From positions 1-18,713 of the forward strand of contig JAITTD010000158.1 in NCBI GenBank assembly GCA_031287245.1: a stretch of 18,713 nucleotides of DNA. Direction: 5' to 3'. Under the pieces are notes generated by a model, which ran no database searches, was not told the origin of the DNA, and worked only from the letters and a program-made list of their open reading frames with translations. Shown piece by piece: positions 6,954 through 15,099 of this stretch; the first letter of the stretch is position 1, and every line of letters starts with the position of its first letter. Source of the DNA: Bacteroidales bacterium. Lineage in GTDB: Bacteria; Bacteroidota; Bacteroidia; Bacteroidales; UBA4181. The translations under genes and the position numbers were made by a program.

Positions 6954-7027
6954 TGACCCCGACAGGATTCAAACCTGTAACCTTCTGATCCGTAGTCAGA
7001 TGCTCTATTCAGTTGAGCTACGGGGCC
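6954..7027 (-). tRNA. tRNA-Arg (anticodon ACG)
   Basis: A 74-base cloverleaf on the minus strand. The acceptor GGCCCCG pairs with CGGGGTC (one G-U), discriminator A. The D arm has GCTC...GAGC, the anticodon stem TCTGA/TCAGA closes loop CTACGGA giving anticodon ACG, and the T arm has ACAGG-TTTGAAT-CCTGT. The CCA end is not encoded. A34 would be edited to inosine by TadA to read CGU, CGC and CGA. Confidence 0.96.
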
Positions 7028-7044
7028 CTTTTATTTTGAGAGCG

Positions 7045-7074
7045 CAAAGATAAGCACATTTTTTGAATAACAAA
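7045..7074 (-). promoter_or_regulatory. Promoter of tRNA-Arg
   Basis: Minus strand: TTTG at 7074-7071, 18 bases, TATCTTTG at 7052-7045. The start of transcription should fall near 7038, about 10 bases before the tRNA. It is divergent from the mutS2 promoter region. Confidence 0.72.
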
Positions 7075-7105
7075 AAATTGATTACACATTTTCGGAAAAA
7101 AGCAG

Positions 7106-7113
7106 TATGTTTG
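7106..7113 (+). promoter_or_regulatory. -7 element of the mutS2 promoter
   Basis: TATGTTTG matches TAnnTTTG exactly, 21 bases before the ATG at 7135. No TTTG lies at the usual distance upstream (the nearest TTG is 25 bases away), so the promoter may be weak. Its position supports the start at 7135 rather than an upstream one. Confidence 0.45.
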
Positions 7114-7134
7114 CCAAAAAAACAGTTCTCATTA

Positions 7135-9600
7135 ATGATTTATCCTGATAATTTTGAAGCGAAAATCAATTTCCCTGTCATCCGCGAATGGCTGAAAGAG
7201 CGGTGTTTGTCGCCCCTGGGTGTTGAAAAGGTGGACGAGATGGCATTTTTAACCTCGTTCGACACGATTGACCTTTTGACGGGGCAAACCGAAGAATTCC
7301 GGCAGATATGCCTGATGGAAACTTTCCCCGACTGCCATTTTTTTGACGTGACGCCGATGCTGCGCCATATCGCCATTCCGGGCACTTTTCCTCAGGTGGA
7401 AGACGTGTTTGCGCTGAAAAAATCGTTGGAAAGCATCCGTAACATACTTGCTTTCTTCCGCAGCAGAGAGCAATACCCGCTGTTGCGCCGCCTGACGGAC
7501 GATGTACAGTGCTTTCCAGAATGGGTGAAGGCAATTGACAAACTGATTGACCACAACGGACATGTACGCGACAATGCCTCGCCCGCGCTGGCTGACATTC
7601 GCCGCGAAATAGCATCCAAACAAGCGTCGGTGGCGCGTACCATGCAGCGAATCATCAAGCAGGCACAAACGGACGGCTTGGTGGACGAAGGTGTAACGCC
7701 GTCTGTGCGCGACGGACGTACCGTCATTCCGGTCAACACATCGGACAAACGCAAGATGAACGGCATTGTGCACGACGAATCGGCGACAGGGCGCACTTCC
7801 TACATCGAGCCTGCCGAAGTGGTGGCTGTCAATAATGCCATCCGTGAACTATCCTTTGCCGAACAGCGCGAAATCATTCGTATTCTTACCGTTTTTGCCG
7901 ACCAGATCCGTCCGTACATCGAGGAATTGCTGCACGCTTTCGCCTTTCTTGGAAAAACGGATTTCATCCGCGCCAAAGCGCTGCTTGCTGTCCGTCTGAA
8001 AGCCGTAAAACCAATATTCAACAACAGGCAGGCATTTGAGTGGAAGCGGGCAGTACATCCTGTGATGTATGTGAATTTCGCCAAAGAAAACCGCGAGGTC
8101 ATCCCGTTGGACCTCACGCTGACCACCGACCACCGGATACTGCTCATTTCGGGACCCAATGCGGGCGGCAAGAGCGTTTGCCTGAAAACGACCGGCTTGG
8201 TGCAGTATATGTTCCAGTGCGGCTTGCTCGTTCCCATGTCCGAAAATTCGGAAATGGGGCTGTTCAACAGTATCTGCATTGACATCGGCGACGAACAGTC
8301 CATTGACAACGACCTGAGCACTTACAGTTCGCACCTGCTGAACATGAAGCATTTCGTCAGGCAGGCAACCCCACACACGCTCATTTTGATTGACGAATTT
8401 GGCGCAGGCACAGAACCCACTATCGGCGGCGCCATTGCCGAAGCCATCCTTTCGAATCTCAACACAAAAGGCGTATATGGCGTTATCACCACGCATTACA
8501 GCAACCTGAAACACTTTGCCTCCTCCACAGAGGGCATTGTCAACGGCGCCATGCTGTACGACAGTCGGTTGATGCAGCCGCTTTTCCGTTTGGAAACAGG
8601 CAAGCCGGGCAGTTCCTTTGCTTTTGAAATAGCCAGAAAAACAGGACTTCCCGAAAGCATTCTCGCCGAAGCCGCCGACAAAGCCGGACATCAGACTGTG
8701 GATTTTGAGAAACACCTGCACGAAATTGAGCGCGACAAACGTTATTGGGAACACAAGCGGGAAGACATACGCAAGCACGAGAAGCGTCTAAGCGAAATTG
8801 CGGCAAAGCAACTGACCGAACTGGAAAAATTAGGACAGGAGCGCAAAATCATCATCGAAAATGCGCGAAAAGAGGCGCAGTTACTGCTGGCAGACACCAA
8901 CAGGATGATCGAAAACACCATCCGCTCCATTCGAGAAAATCAGGCAGATAAGGAAAGCACCAAGACGGCGCGTAAAGCGCTGGAAGCGTTCAAAACAAAG
9001 GAACCGCAAAGCGCAAACGATGAAGAAGAGCGCATTCGGCGGAAAATAGCCAAACTGAAAGAACGGGAACAGAAAAAGGCGGCAACCGACAAGAGCAGGC
9101 AACCGGAAGCCGTCAGCAGCGAGCCGCCGCAGGACGCCACCATCCGTAAAGGCGACATGGTGCAGGTGGACAGTCAGGAAACCTCCGGCGAGGTGTTGGA
9201 AATCAAGGGCGAAAATGTCACCATCGCTTTGGGGCAATTGCGCAGCACGCTTCCGGCATCACGGCTGACGAAAATATCGAAGAACGGGCACAAGAAAAAC
9301 GTGGAGCCGAGGCATGCGTCTCTGCAGGTGTTCAACGTCGGCGAAAGAAGGCTGCGGTTCAAGCCGTCCATCGACGTTCGCGGAATGCGCACAGAAGAAG
9401 CCCTTCCCAAAGTGGAGAAACTGGTGGATGATGCATCCATGCTGAACATCGGCGAGGTACGTATTCTGCACGGCAAAGGCAACGGCATTCTGCGCCAGAT
9501 GATTCGCCAATATCTGAAAACATCGCCCTCCGTAGCCTCTTTCGACGACGAGGACATACAACAGGGCGGCAGCGGCATCACGGTGATTAAAATCAATTGA
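7135..9600 (+). CDS. mutS2: MutS2 family ATPase with Smr endonuclease domain
   Basis: An 821-residue MutS2 protein. It lacks the MutS mismatch-recognition domain and begins directly with the core/lever region. The ATPase has Walker A G-P-N-A-G-G-K-S at 340-347, Walker B L-I-L-I-D-E at 416-421, and the signature S-T-Y-S-S-H-L just before it. A long charged coiled coil (about 510-690, many E/K/R) follows, then a KOW-like beta segment near 695-735, and a C-terminal Smr domain with I-D-V-R-G (746-750) and H-G-K-G-N-G (779-784), the nuclease motifs. Known family roles are suppression of homologous recombination and, in Bacillus, splitting of collided ribosomes; which applies here is not shown. The start M-I-Y-P-D-N-F-E is the form usual in Bacteroidota; an in-frame TTG at 7063 would add 24 residues that overlap the promoter element. 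It is a single-gene unit beside tRNA-Arg. Confidence 0.96.
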   Translation: MIYPDNFEAKINFPVIREWLKERCLSPLGVEKVDEMAFLTSFDTIDLLTGQTEEFRQICLMETFPDCHFFDVTPMLRHIAIPGTFPQVEDVFALKKSLESIRNILAFFRSREQYPLLRRLTDDVQCFPEWVKAIDKLIDHNGHVRDNASPALADIRREIASKQASVARTMQRIIKQAQTDGLVDEGVTPSVRDGRTVIPVNTSDKRKMNGIVHDESATGRTSYIEPAEVVAVNNAIRELSFAEQREIIRILTVFADQIRPYIEELLHAFAFLGKTDFIRAKALLAVRLKAVKPIFNNRQAFEWKRAVHPVMYVNFAKENREVIPLDLTLTTDHRILLISGPNAGGKSVCLKTTGLVQYMFQCGLLVPMSENSEMGLFNSICIDIGDEQSIDNDLSTYSSHLLNMKHFVRQATPHTLILIDEFGAGTEPTIGGAIAEAILSNLNTKGVYGVITTHYSNLKHFASSTEGIVNGAMLYDSRLMQPLFRLETGKPGSSFAFEIARKTGLPESILAEAADKAGHQTVDFEKHLHEIERDKRYWEHKREDIRKHEKRLSEIAAKQLTELEKLGQERKIIIENARKEAQLLLADTNRMIENTIRSIRENQADKESTKTARKALEAFKTKEPQSANDEEERIRRKIAKLKEREQKKAATDKSRQPEAVSSEPPQDATIRKGDMVQVDSQETSGEVLEIKGENVTIALGQLRSTLPASRLTKISKNGHKKNVEPRHASLQVFNVGERRLRFKPSIDVRGMRTEEALPKVEKLVDDASMLNIGEVRILHGKGNGILRQMIRQYLKTSPSVASFDDEDIQQGGSGITVIKIN

Positions 9601-9618
9601 CCGTACCTCCCAAAAAGA

Positions 9619-9644
9619 TTTAGCCATAAAATAGGCTAAATTTT
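9619..9644 (+). terminator. Possible mutS2 terminator
   Basis: A 7-bp stem TTTAGCC/GGCTAAA (9619-9625 and 9634-9640) with an 8-base loop is followed by TTTT, 18 bases after the mutS2 stop. The stem is short and AT-rich, so it may be weak. Confidence 0.45.
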
Positions 9645-9647
9645 CGA

Positions 9648-9837
9648 GTCCCGCAGGGACTACACTTTATTAACCGTAGATTTTAATCTACGGACAGAGG
9701 ACACCCTCTGCGCCGTAGTCCCGCAGGGACGGCACTTTGTTGTCTTTCTGTGTCGTCCCTGCGGGACTTGGCTGTAGTCGTATCCACATCACCGTAAGCT
9801 GAAGCATACGGTTAATAAAATGCTGTCCCTGCGGGAC
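9648..9837. repeat. REPIN/MITE-like inverted array of GTCCCGCAGGGAC palindromes
   Basis: The 13-base word GTCCCGCAGGGAC occurs at 9648-9660 and 9718-9730, and its reverse complement at 9755-9767 and 9825-9837, so the four copies are arranged head-to-head. The outer arms extend the match: the left arm continues into TTTATTAACCGTA and the right arm, reverse-complemented, has the same TTTATTAACCGTA. Between them are hairpins at 9674-9693 (9-bp stem CCGTAGATT/AATCTACGG), 9695-9710 (CAGAGG/CCTCTG) and 9791-9812 (ACCGTA/TACGGT with one internal mismatch). Such words are, from memory, widespread between genes in Bacteroidales. Whether a transposase mobilises them cannot be seen here. Confidence 0.88.
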
Positions 9838-9904
9838 AAAACACCGCAAATTTCGACTTTGCGAAAATAGCCTCTCAAAAAAAAATAGCCAATTTTATGA
9901 ACCT

Positions 9905-9935
9905 TTTGAATTTTGATAAAAAACTATTACTTTTG
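9905..9935 (+). promoter_or_regulatory. Promoter of tRNA-Gln
   Basis: TTTG at 9905-9908, 19 bases, TACTTTTG at 9928-9935, both full matches. Transcription should start near 9942, just before the tRNA at 9948. Confidence 0.78.
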
Positions 9936-9947
9936 TCCCCGAAAAAT

Positions 9948-10018
9948 TGCCCTGTTGTGTAATGGTAGCACCACAGATTCTGGTTCTGTTTGTCTGGGTT
10001 CGAATCCTAGCGGGGCAA
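9948..10018 (+). tRNA. tRNA-Gln (anticodon CTG)
   Basis: A 71-base cloverleaf. Acceptor TGCCCTG pairs with CGGGGCA (one G-U), with the U1-A72 pair typical of glutamine tRNA; discriminator A. The anticodon stem ACAGA/TCTGT closes loop TTCTGGT, giving CTG, which reads CAG. The T arm has GGTTCGAATCC. The bases after the discriminator are CAA..., so CCA is not encoded. Confidence 0.95.
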
Positions 10019-10023
10019 CAAAT

Positions 10024-10055
10024 TTTGGTAATTAAAAATAAAATTCCTACCTTTA
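10024..10055 (+). promoter_or_regulatory. Probable promoter of the TPR-protein/barrel operon
   Basis: TTTG at 10024-10027, 20 bases, then TACCTTTA at 10048-10055, one base off TAnnTTTG. A start near 10062 would leave a leader of about 35 bases before ATG 10097. It begins 6 bases after tRNA-Gln, so read-through from the tRNA is also possible; no terminator is visible between them. Confidence 0.5.
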
Positions 10056-10096
10056 CCTGATTTTTATTCTGTATATTTTTTGTTCAAAAACAAGAT

Positions 10097-13000
10097 ATGT
10101 TCAAGAGAGTATTCGTATGTTGCGTAGTATTTATTTGTCTGTTCACCAATGCGTTGGCGCAGAAAACCGTCAAGCAGTACGACCCTGACGCCTTGTACAA
10201 ACAAGCGTTGGAGTTGTACGAAAAAGAGAAATACGTTGCTGCGCGAAAGTGTTTTGCGGATGTGATGGAGACTTCGAGCGACCATCGCAGTTTTGTGTAT
10301 TCCAATGCGGAGTATTATACCGCATTGTGTGCCATTGAGTTAAACCAGAATGATGCAGAAAACCTGCTCAACCGGTTCATCAAAAACAACCCCGACAACC
10401 CTAAGACGCCGCTGGCGAATTTCAGGATGGCACGCTATCATTACAACAACAAGAAATACAAAAAAGCCATTGAGCGTTTTGAAATCGTTTCGCCGCGCGA
10501 GTTGGACGCCAATATCTCGGACGAATACTATTTTCTGCTGGGGCACAGCCATTTTCTGCAATTGGACAACATCAAAGCCCGCGCCGCCTTTTCGCAGATA
10601 AAAGACGGAGACTCCAAATATGCTTTGCCGGCGCTTTACTACTATTCGCACATTAATTATTCAGATAAAAATTACGAAACCGCCTTGCAAGGTTTTTTGC
10701 GATTGAAAGACAACGAAACTTTCGGCAGCATCGCACCATATTATGTATCACAAATCTATTTTATGCAGGAGAAATATGAGCATGTGATAGAAAATGCGCC
10801 CAAACTGCTTGGCGAAACCAACGAAAAGCGCAAGGATGAAGTGATGCGCATTGTCGGCGAATCATATTACCGCTTGGAACGCTACAAAGAGGCGATACCC
10901 TACCTCGAACAGTACATCACCAGCAAAAGCCCGACGGTGGAAGACAATTACCAACTGGGATACGCCTATTACCACTCTGAGGAATACACCAAAGCGATCA
11001 AGTATTTTGAAAAAGCGTCCGGAAGTCCCAGCGCCCTGGGGCAGAATGCACTTTGCCATTTGGGCGATTGCTACATCAAAGAAGGCGACAAGCACAAAGC
11101 GCGTTTGGCTTTTTCATCGGCTGCACAAATGAAATTTGACGAGGCGGCGCAGGAAAACGCCCATTTCAATTTCGCCGTGCTGAGTTACGAACTGCTGATG
11201 TCTCCATTCAACGAATCCATCAAGAGTTTCAACGGGTTCATCATCAAATATCCCTATTCCGACAGGGTGGACGAGGCATACAATTATCTGGTAACCGCTT
11301 ACACTACCACGCGCAACTACCGGCTGGCGCTCGAATCCATTGACAAGATAAGGGTGAAGGACAACAATGTGAACCGCGCTTACCAACGGGTGGCGTTTTT
11401 TCGCGGCTTGGAACTGTTCAATGACTTGAAATTTGAGGAAGCCATTGCACTGTTCGATAAATCACTTGAAAACGCGCGTTTCGACAATCTGCTTGCCGCC
11501 CGCTGTCACTACTGGAAAGGCGAATCGTACTACCGGCAGCAGCGTTTTTCCGAATCCTATTCGGAATATCGGCAATATCTCACCATGCCCGACGCGGCAC
11601 AAACCGAAGAGTACAAATTAGCGAACTATGGCTTGGGATACGCCACATTCAGCCAGAAAAAATACTCCGAAGCGCTCGACTGGTTTACCAAATTTGTGAA
11701 AGCAATGGGCGATGCGCCTTCCAAAAATGTTGCCGATGCCTACAACCGGCTTGGCGACTGCTATTTTATGAAGCCTGCCTACTGGGTAGCCATCGAAAAC
11801 TACGATAAATCCATTGCTATGGGGATGTCAACCCCTGCATACGCCTATTTCCAGAAAGGGTTTTCCTACGGCCTGCTCGACCGCCACGAGAAAAAAATAG
11901 AAACGCTGACACAACTGCTGGAAAAATATCCTTCATCATCCTACACGCCCGACGCTCTCTACGAAATGGGACGAAGTTTCGTTTCCATGGGCAAAGGACA
12001 ATTGGCGGTCAACTCTTTCAACAAACTGATAACCAACCATCCGAAAAGCAGTTACGTCAGCAAATCGCTGCTTCAACTGGGAATCGTACATTATAATATG
12101 GACAAGGGGCAGGAAGCGGTGAAATACTACCAAAAAGTGATCGCGGAATATCCCTCATCGGTGGAAGCCCGTGATGCGCTCATTGGCATCAGGACGGTGT
12201 ATGTGGATATGAACAGGGTGGATGACTACGTGAGTTACACCAACAGTTTGGGCACTGTCTCCAACGTCAGTTTGAGCGAACAGGACTCGTTAACTTACAA
12301 GGCAGCGGAAAATGTGTATATGACAGGAGATTGCGACAAATCATCCGCCAGCCTGAGCCTGTATTTGGAAAAATTTCCGTTCGGTTCGTTCAAAGTCAAT
12401 GCCACCTTCTATTTGGCTGACTGTCGCCTGCGTTCCGGCAAGTTGGACGAGGCGATGAAAGGTTTTGAGTATGTCATTTCGCAGCCACGCAATATGTTCA
12501 CCGAACAGGCGCTGATGTCGGCGTCTGCCATCTATTTCAATCAGGGAAAATTCGCGGAAGCGCTCAAATCCTACCAAAAAATGGAGAACGAAGCCGAAAT
12601 GGCAAGCAATATCCTCGACGCCAAAATCGGCGTGATGCGTAGCCGGTTCAGGCTCGGCAATTTCAAGGAAGCAATAACAGCCACTGAAAAAGTGCTGAAC
12701 GACAAGGACTTGCCGGAAGAGTATGTGCGCGAAGCCACCTTCATTTTGGCGCGTTCCCTGCAAGAAGAAAAGCAGTACGACGCATCGCTGGAAAAGTTCC
12801 GCGAGGTGGCAAAAGAGGTCAGCAGTTTGGAAGGCGCAGAGTCAAAATTTCATATCATCGAAATACTGATGCAGCAAGACAAACTGAAAGAAGCAGAGGA
12901 CGAGGTTTTTGACTTTGTAGCCAAAAACACGCCGCATCAATACTTTATGGCAAAAAGTTTCATCGCGTTGAGTGACATTTATGCCGCTCAAAACGATACT

Positions 13001-13159
13001 TTTCAGGCAATACATACCCTTCAAAGCGTCATAGAAAATTATGATGCGAAAGATGACGGAGTCATTGTTCTTGCCGACGCGAAGAAAAGAGCTCTCGAAG
13101 CGAAAGCCAATGCGGTGAAGGAAGTGAAACAGGACGATTTGGAGGTGGAAATTAAATAA
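10097..13159 (+). CDS. Large exported tetratricopeptide repeat (TPR) protein
   Basis: A 1020-residue exported protein. Residues 1-21 are a signal peptide ending A-L-A before Gln, placing it in the periplasm, possibly at the outer membrane. Almost all the rest is TPR helix pairs: recurrent patterns include A-L-Y-K-Q-A-L-E-L-Y-E (near 31), Y-Y-F-L-L-G-H-S-H-F, Y-K-E-A-I-P-Y-L-E-Q-Y, Y-Q-L-G-Y-A-Y-Y and Y-E-M-G-R-S-F-V-S-M-G-K-G. The repeats continue to a charged C-terminal tail (E-V-K-Q-D-D-L-E-V-E-I-K). No enzyme domain is present; TPR solenoids are protein-binding scaffolds. The barrel protein gene follows after 18 bases and is very probably in the same operon, so the solenoid is likely its periplasmic partner, or part of an envelope assembly or secretion machine. 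That role is inference; I do not recognise a named system. Confidence 0.9.
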   Translation: MFKRVFVCCVVFICLFTNALAQKTVKQYDPDALYKQALELYEKEKYVAARKCFADVMETSSDHRSFVYSNAEYYTALCAIELNQNDAENLLNRFIKNNPDNPKTPLANFRMARYHYNNKKYKKAIERFEIVSPRELDANISDEYYFLLGHSHFLQLDNIKARAAFSQIKDGDSKYALPALYYYSHINYSDKNYETALQGFLRLKDNETFGSIAPYYVSQIYFMQEKYEHVIENAPKLLGETNEKRKDEVMRIVGESYYRLERYKEAIPYLEQYITSKSPTVEDNYQLGYAYYHSEEYTKAIKYFEKASGSPSALGQNALCHLGDCYIKEGDKHKARLAFSSAAQMKFDEAAQENAHFNFAVLSYELLMSPFNESIKSFNGFIIKYPYSDRVDEAYNYLVTAYTTTRNYRLALESIDKIRVKDNNVNRAYQRVAFFRGLELFNDLKFEEAIALFDKSLENARFDNLLAARCHYWKGESYYRQQRFSESYSEYRQYLTMPDAAQTEEYKLANYGLGYATFSQKKYSEALDWFTKFVKAMGDAPSKNVADAYNRLGDCYFMKPAYWVAIENYDKSIAMGMSTPAYAYFQKGFSYGLLDRHEKKIETLTQLLEKYPSSSYTPDALYEMGRSFVSMGKGQLAVNSFNKLITNHPKSSYVSKSLLQLGIVHYNMDKGQEAVKYYQKVIAEYPSSVEARDALIGIRTVYVDMNRVDDYVSYTNSLGTVSNVSLSEQDSLTYKAAENVYMTGDCDKSSASLSLYLEKFPFGSFKVNATFYLADCRLRSGKLDEAMKGFEYVISQPRNMFTEQALMSASAIYFNQGKFAEALKSYQKMENEAEMASNILDAKIGVMRSRFRLGNFKEAITATEKVLNDKDLPEEYVREATFILARSLQEEKQYDASLEKFREVAKEVSSLEGAESKFHIIEILMQQDKLKEAEDEVFDFVAKNTPHQYFMAKSFIALSDIYAAQNDTFQAIHTLQSVIENYDAKDDGVIVLADAKKRALEAKANAVKEVKQDDLEVEIK

Positions 13160-13177
13160 GGGAATGACGAATTAAAA

Positions 13178-14905
13178 ATGAAGAATCCAAAGATGGAAAA
13201 GATGAAGATAGCTTTCTGGAAACAGTTGTTCATTACCGGCGTTTTGATTTTGACGGCAACGGCGGCGCTTTATGCTCAGGAATCCGATAACCTGAGCAAA
13301 GAGTTGGTTTTGGTGCGCCCTTACGAGCCATCGGTGGTGGATGCGCAGAAAATCAGCCCACTACCTGATCTGAATGACACGGCGCGTGTGAAACCGACCT
13401 TCAAATATACCATTAAATCACGCCGTATAGACATTCAGCCGGACATTACACCGATTACACCTGCTAAATTGCAGCCGCTTCCGCTCAACAAGCTGTACCA
13501 CAGCTATGTAAAAGCAGGGATAGGAACGGGAATGCATCCCATGCTGGACGTGGCGCTCAACAGCCTGCGCAATGATAAATTCGCTGCCGGAGTCATCGTA
13601 AAATACGATGGAATGTTCGGCAATGTGAAATTAGAAAATGAAAAATCCGTATATGCCGGTTACAGCGATGCCAACGTGAAGTTGTTCGGGCAAAAATTCT
13701 ACCGCAGTTCCTATCTCTACGGCGATGCCGGAATAGGCAACAAAATAGTGCACAACTATGGTTATCAGCCGGGTATAGACACCCTGATGCTGAAAGATGA
13801 GGTCAGCAAATCCTACACTTTTGCCGACGCCCGCATAGGACTTCGCTCATCGCACTATCGCACCAGCCAGTTGAACTACAATGTGCAAGGCTCATACGGA
13901 TATACAGGCAACAAAACAGACAGTCACGGCGATTTGCTGCCTTTTGCGGACATTCGCAAATTCAAGGAACATGATGTCAACGTGAATGCACAATTAGACA
14001 ACAATATGTTCGGCGGCAATATTGATTTCGAGTATTACACACGCAGTGAGGCGTTTGACTCCTTGCACAGCAATTTTGCCTTGAGCGCCAATCCCTGGTT
14101 TGTGATGGACAATGACAGTATCCGTTTGGAAGTGGGCATGCGGGCTTCCCTCTACAAGGAAGGAAAAGGAGTGCTGCAATATAAGATTTATCCGAAAGTG
14201 GAATTTCAGTTCACCTTGCTGAAAGATGTTTTCATTCCTTTTCTGGGTATTGACGGTTCGTTGAAAACCAATACCTATCGCGATATCATTGAAGAAAACC
14301 CGTTTATCACACCGGGGCTTTCCCTTCCAATCACCAATATGAAACTGAACATATATGGAGGGTTGAAAGGCGCCATTACGTCCAAGTTATCCTACTATCT
14401 GCGAGCAAATTTCACCACTTCGGACAGGGAAATGTTCTTTGTGAACGACACTGCCTATTCCAAAGCACAGAATTATTTCAATATCATCACCGACAATGTG
14501 AACAAATTCAATATCGGCGCCGAAATTTACTACAATCCCAATGAGCGATTGGAACTCAGGGTGAAAGCCAATTACGACAGTTATGAACTGTCCACTCAAA
14601 GTTATGCATGGCATTGCCCGATGTGGAGCGGTGAGTTCTCTGCCAAGTACAAATACCGCAAATTGTTGTTCAATTTGGACGCCTTCGCTATCGGACAGCG
14701 ATATGCCAAAGCATTTGAGCCAAACGTGGACTATTACAAGTTGAAAGGCGTTTTGGATTTCAATTTTGGCGTTGAATATCAATACCTGAGACGAATGTCA
14801 TTTTTTGTGAAGTTCAATAATTTCACCGGAAATCATTACAACCGATGGAATTTTTACCCCTCGCAAAAATTTAACGTGATGGGTGGTTTCACCTTTTCAT
14901 TATAA
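13178..14905 (+). CDS. Outer-membrane beta-barrel protein (plugless TonB-receptor-like)
   Basis: A 575-residue exported protein. The hydrophobic signal peptide ends L-Y-A before Gln at about residue 34. The start may be ATG 13178 or, just as plausible, ATG 13202 (residue 9), which gives a standard signal peptide beginning M-K-I-A-F-W-K; the A-rich bases before 13178 favour the first. After a proline-rich segment (about 45-105: V-R-P-Y-E-P-S-V-V, P-I-T-P-A-K-L-Q-P-L-P) the protein is a chain of amphipathic strands with aromatic girdle residues, ending F-N-V-M-G-G-F-T-F-S-L, a typical outer-membrane barrel end. There is no CarboxypepD or plug domain, so it is not a normal TonB-dependent importer. 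The pairing with the TPR protein suggests one envelope complex. Confidence 0.85.
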   Translation: MKNPKMEKMKIAFWKQLFITGVLILTATAALYAQESDNLSKELVLVRPYEPSVVDAQKISPLPDLNDTARVKPTFKYTIKSRRIDIQPDITPITPAKLQPLPLNKLYHSYVKAGIGTGMHPMLDVALNSLRNDKFAAGVIVKYDGMFGNVKLENEKSVYAGYSDANVKLFGQKFYRSSYLYGDAGIGNKIVHNYGYQPGIDTLMLKDEVSKSYTFADARIGLRSSHYRTSQLNYNVQGSYGYTGNKTDSHGDLLPFADIRKFKEHDVNVNAQLDNNMFGGNIDFEYYTRSEAFDSLHSNFALSANPWFVMDNDSIRLEVGMRASLYKEGKGVLQYKIYPKVEFQFTLLKDVFIPFLGIDGSLKTNTYRDIIEENPFITPGLSLPITNMKLNIYGGLKGAITSKLSYYLRANFTTSDREMFFVNDTAYSKAQNYFNIITDNVNKFNIGAEIYYNPNERLELRVKANYDSYELSTQSYAWHCPMWSGEFSAKYKYRKLLFNLDAFAIGQRYAKAFEPNVDYYKLKGVLDFNFGVEYQYLRRMSFFVKFNNFTGNHYNRWNFYPSQKFNVMGGFTFSL

Positions 14906-14933
14906 ACCTTTGAACCAACAAATGCATAACACT

Positions 14934-14972
14934 CTGCGAATTACGAGAACTTCGCAGGTTCAGTTTTGTTTC
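14934..14972 (+). terminator. Probable terminator after the barrel gene
   Basis: A 7-bp stem CTGCGAA/TTCGCAG (14934-14940 and 14951-14957) with a 10-base loop is followed by a T-rich run (GTTCAGTTTTGTTTC). It lies 28 bases after the stop. The T tract is interrupted, so strength is uncertain. Confidence 0.5.
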
Positions 14973-15020
14973 ATTCTGTAAAAATTTATTTTGCTTTTAA
15001 AAAAATATTTTGCACAAAAG

Positions 15021-15052
15021 GTTGTTTTAGAATTTGACAATGTTTACCTTTG
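15021..15052 (+). promoter_or_regulatory. Promoter of the beta-helix surface protein gene
   Basis: A perfect -7 element TACCTTTG at 15045-15052, with GTTG at 15021-15024 placed 20 bases upstream as the -33 element. Transcription should start near 15058, about 42 bases before the ATG at 15100. Confidence 0.65.
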
Positions 15053-15099
15053 CACTTTAAACGTAAAGGTTATCTATGTAAATTAAATCATAAAATCAA

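Larger units (their letters stand above)
9601..9947. other. Non-coding spacer rich in palindromic repeats
   Basis: The 347 bases between mutS2 and tRNA-Gln hold no credible gene. They contain a small hairpin after the mutS2 stop, four copies of a 13-base palindromic word, two larger hairpins and the tRNA-Gln promoter, each listed separately. Confidence 0.85.

Noticed and set aside
7063..7134. TTG start that would lengthen MutS2 by 24 residues
   Set aside because: The stretch contains the TATGTTTG promoter element, and MutS2 homologues start at M-I-Y-P-D-N-F-E, the ATG at 7135.
7849..8778. Long antisense ORF of 309 codons inside mutS2
   Set aside because: It is fully covered by the mutS2 coding frame, which has clear catalytic motifs; the antisense product shows no recognisable domain and has no promoter or leader.
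9648..9837. CRISPR array
   Set aside because: The repeats are 13 bases, are in both orientations, have uneven spacing and no cas genes are near; a palindromic REP-type element fits better.
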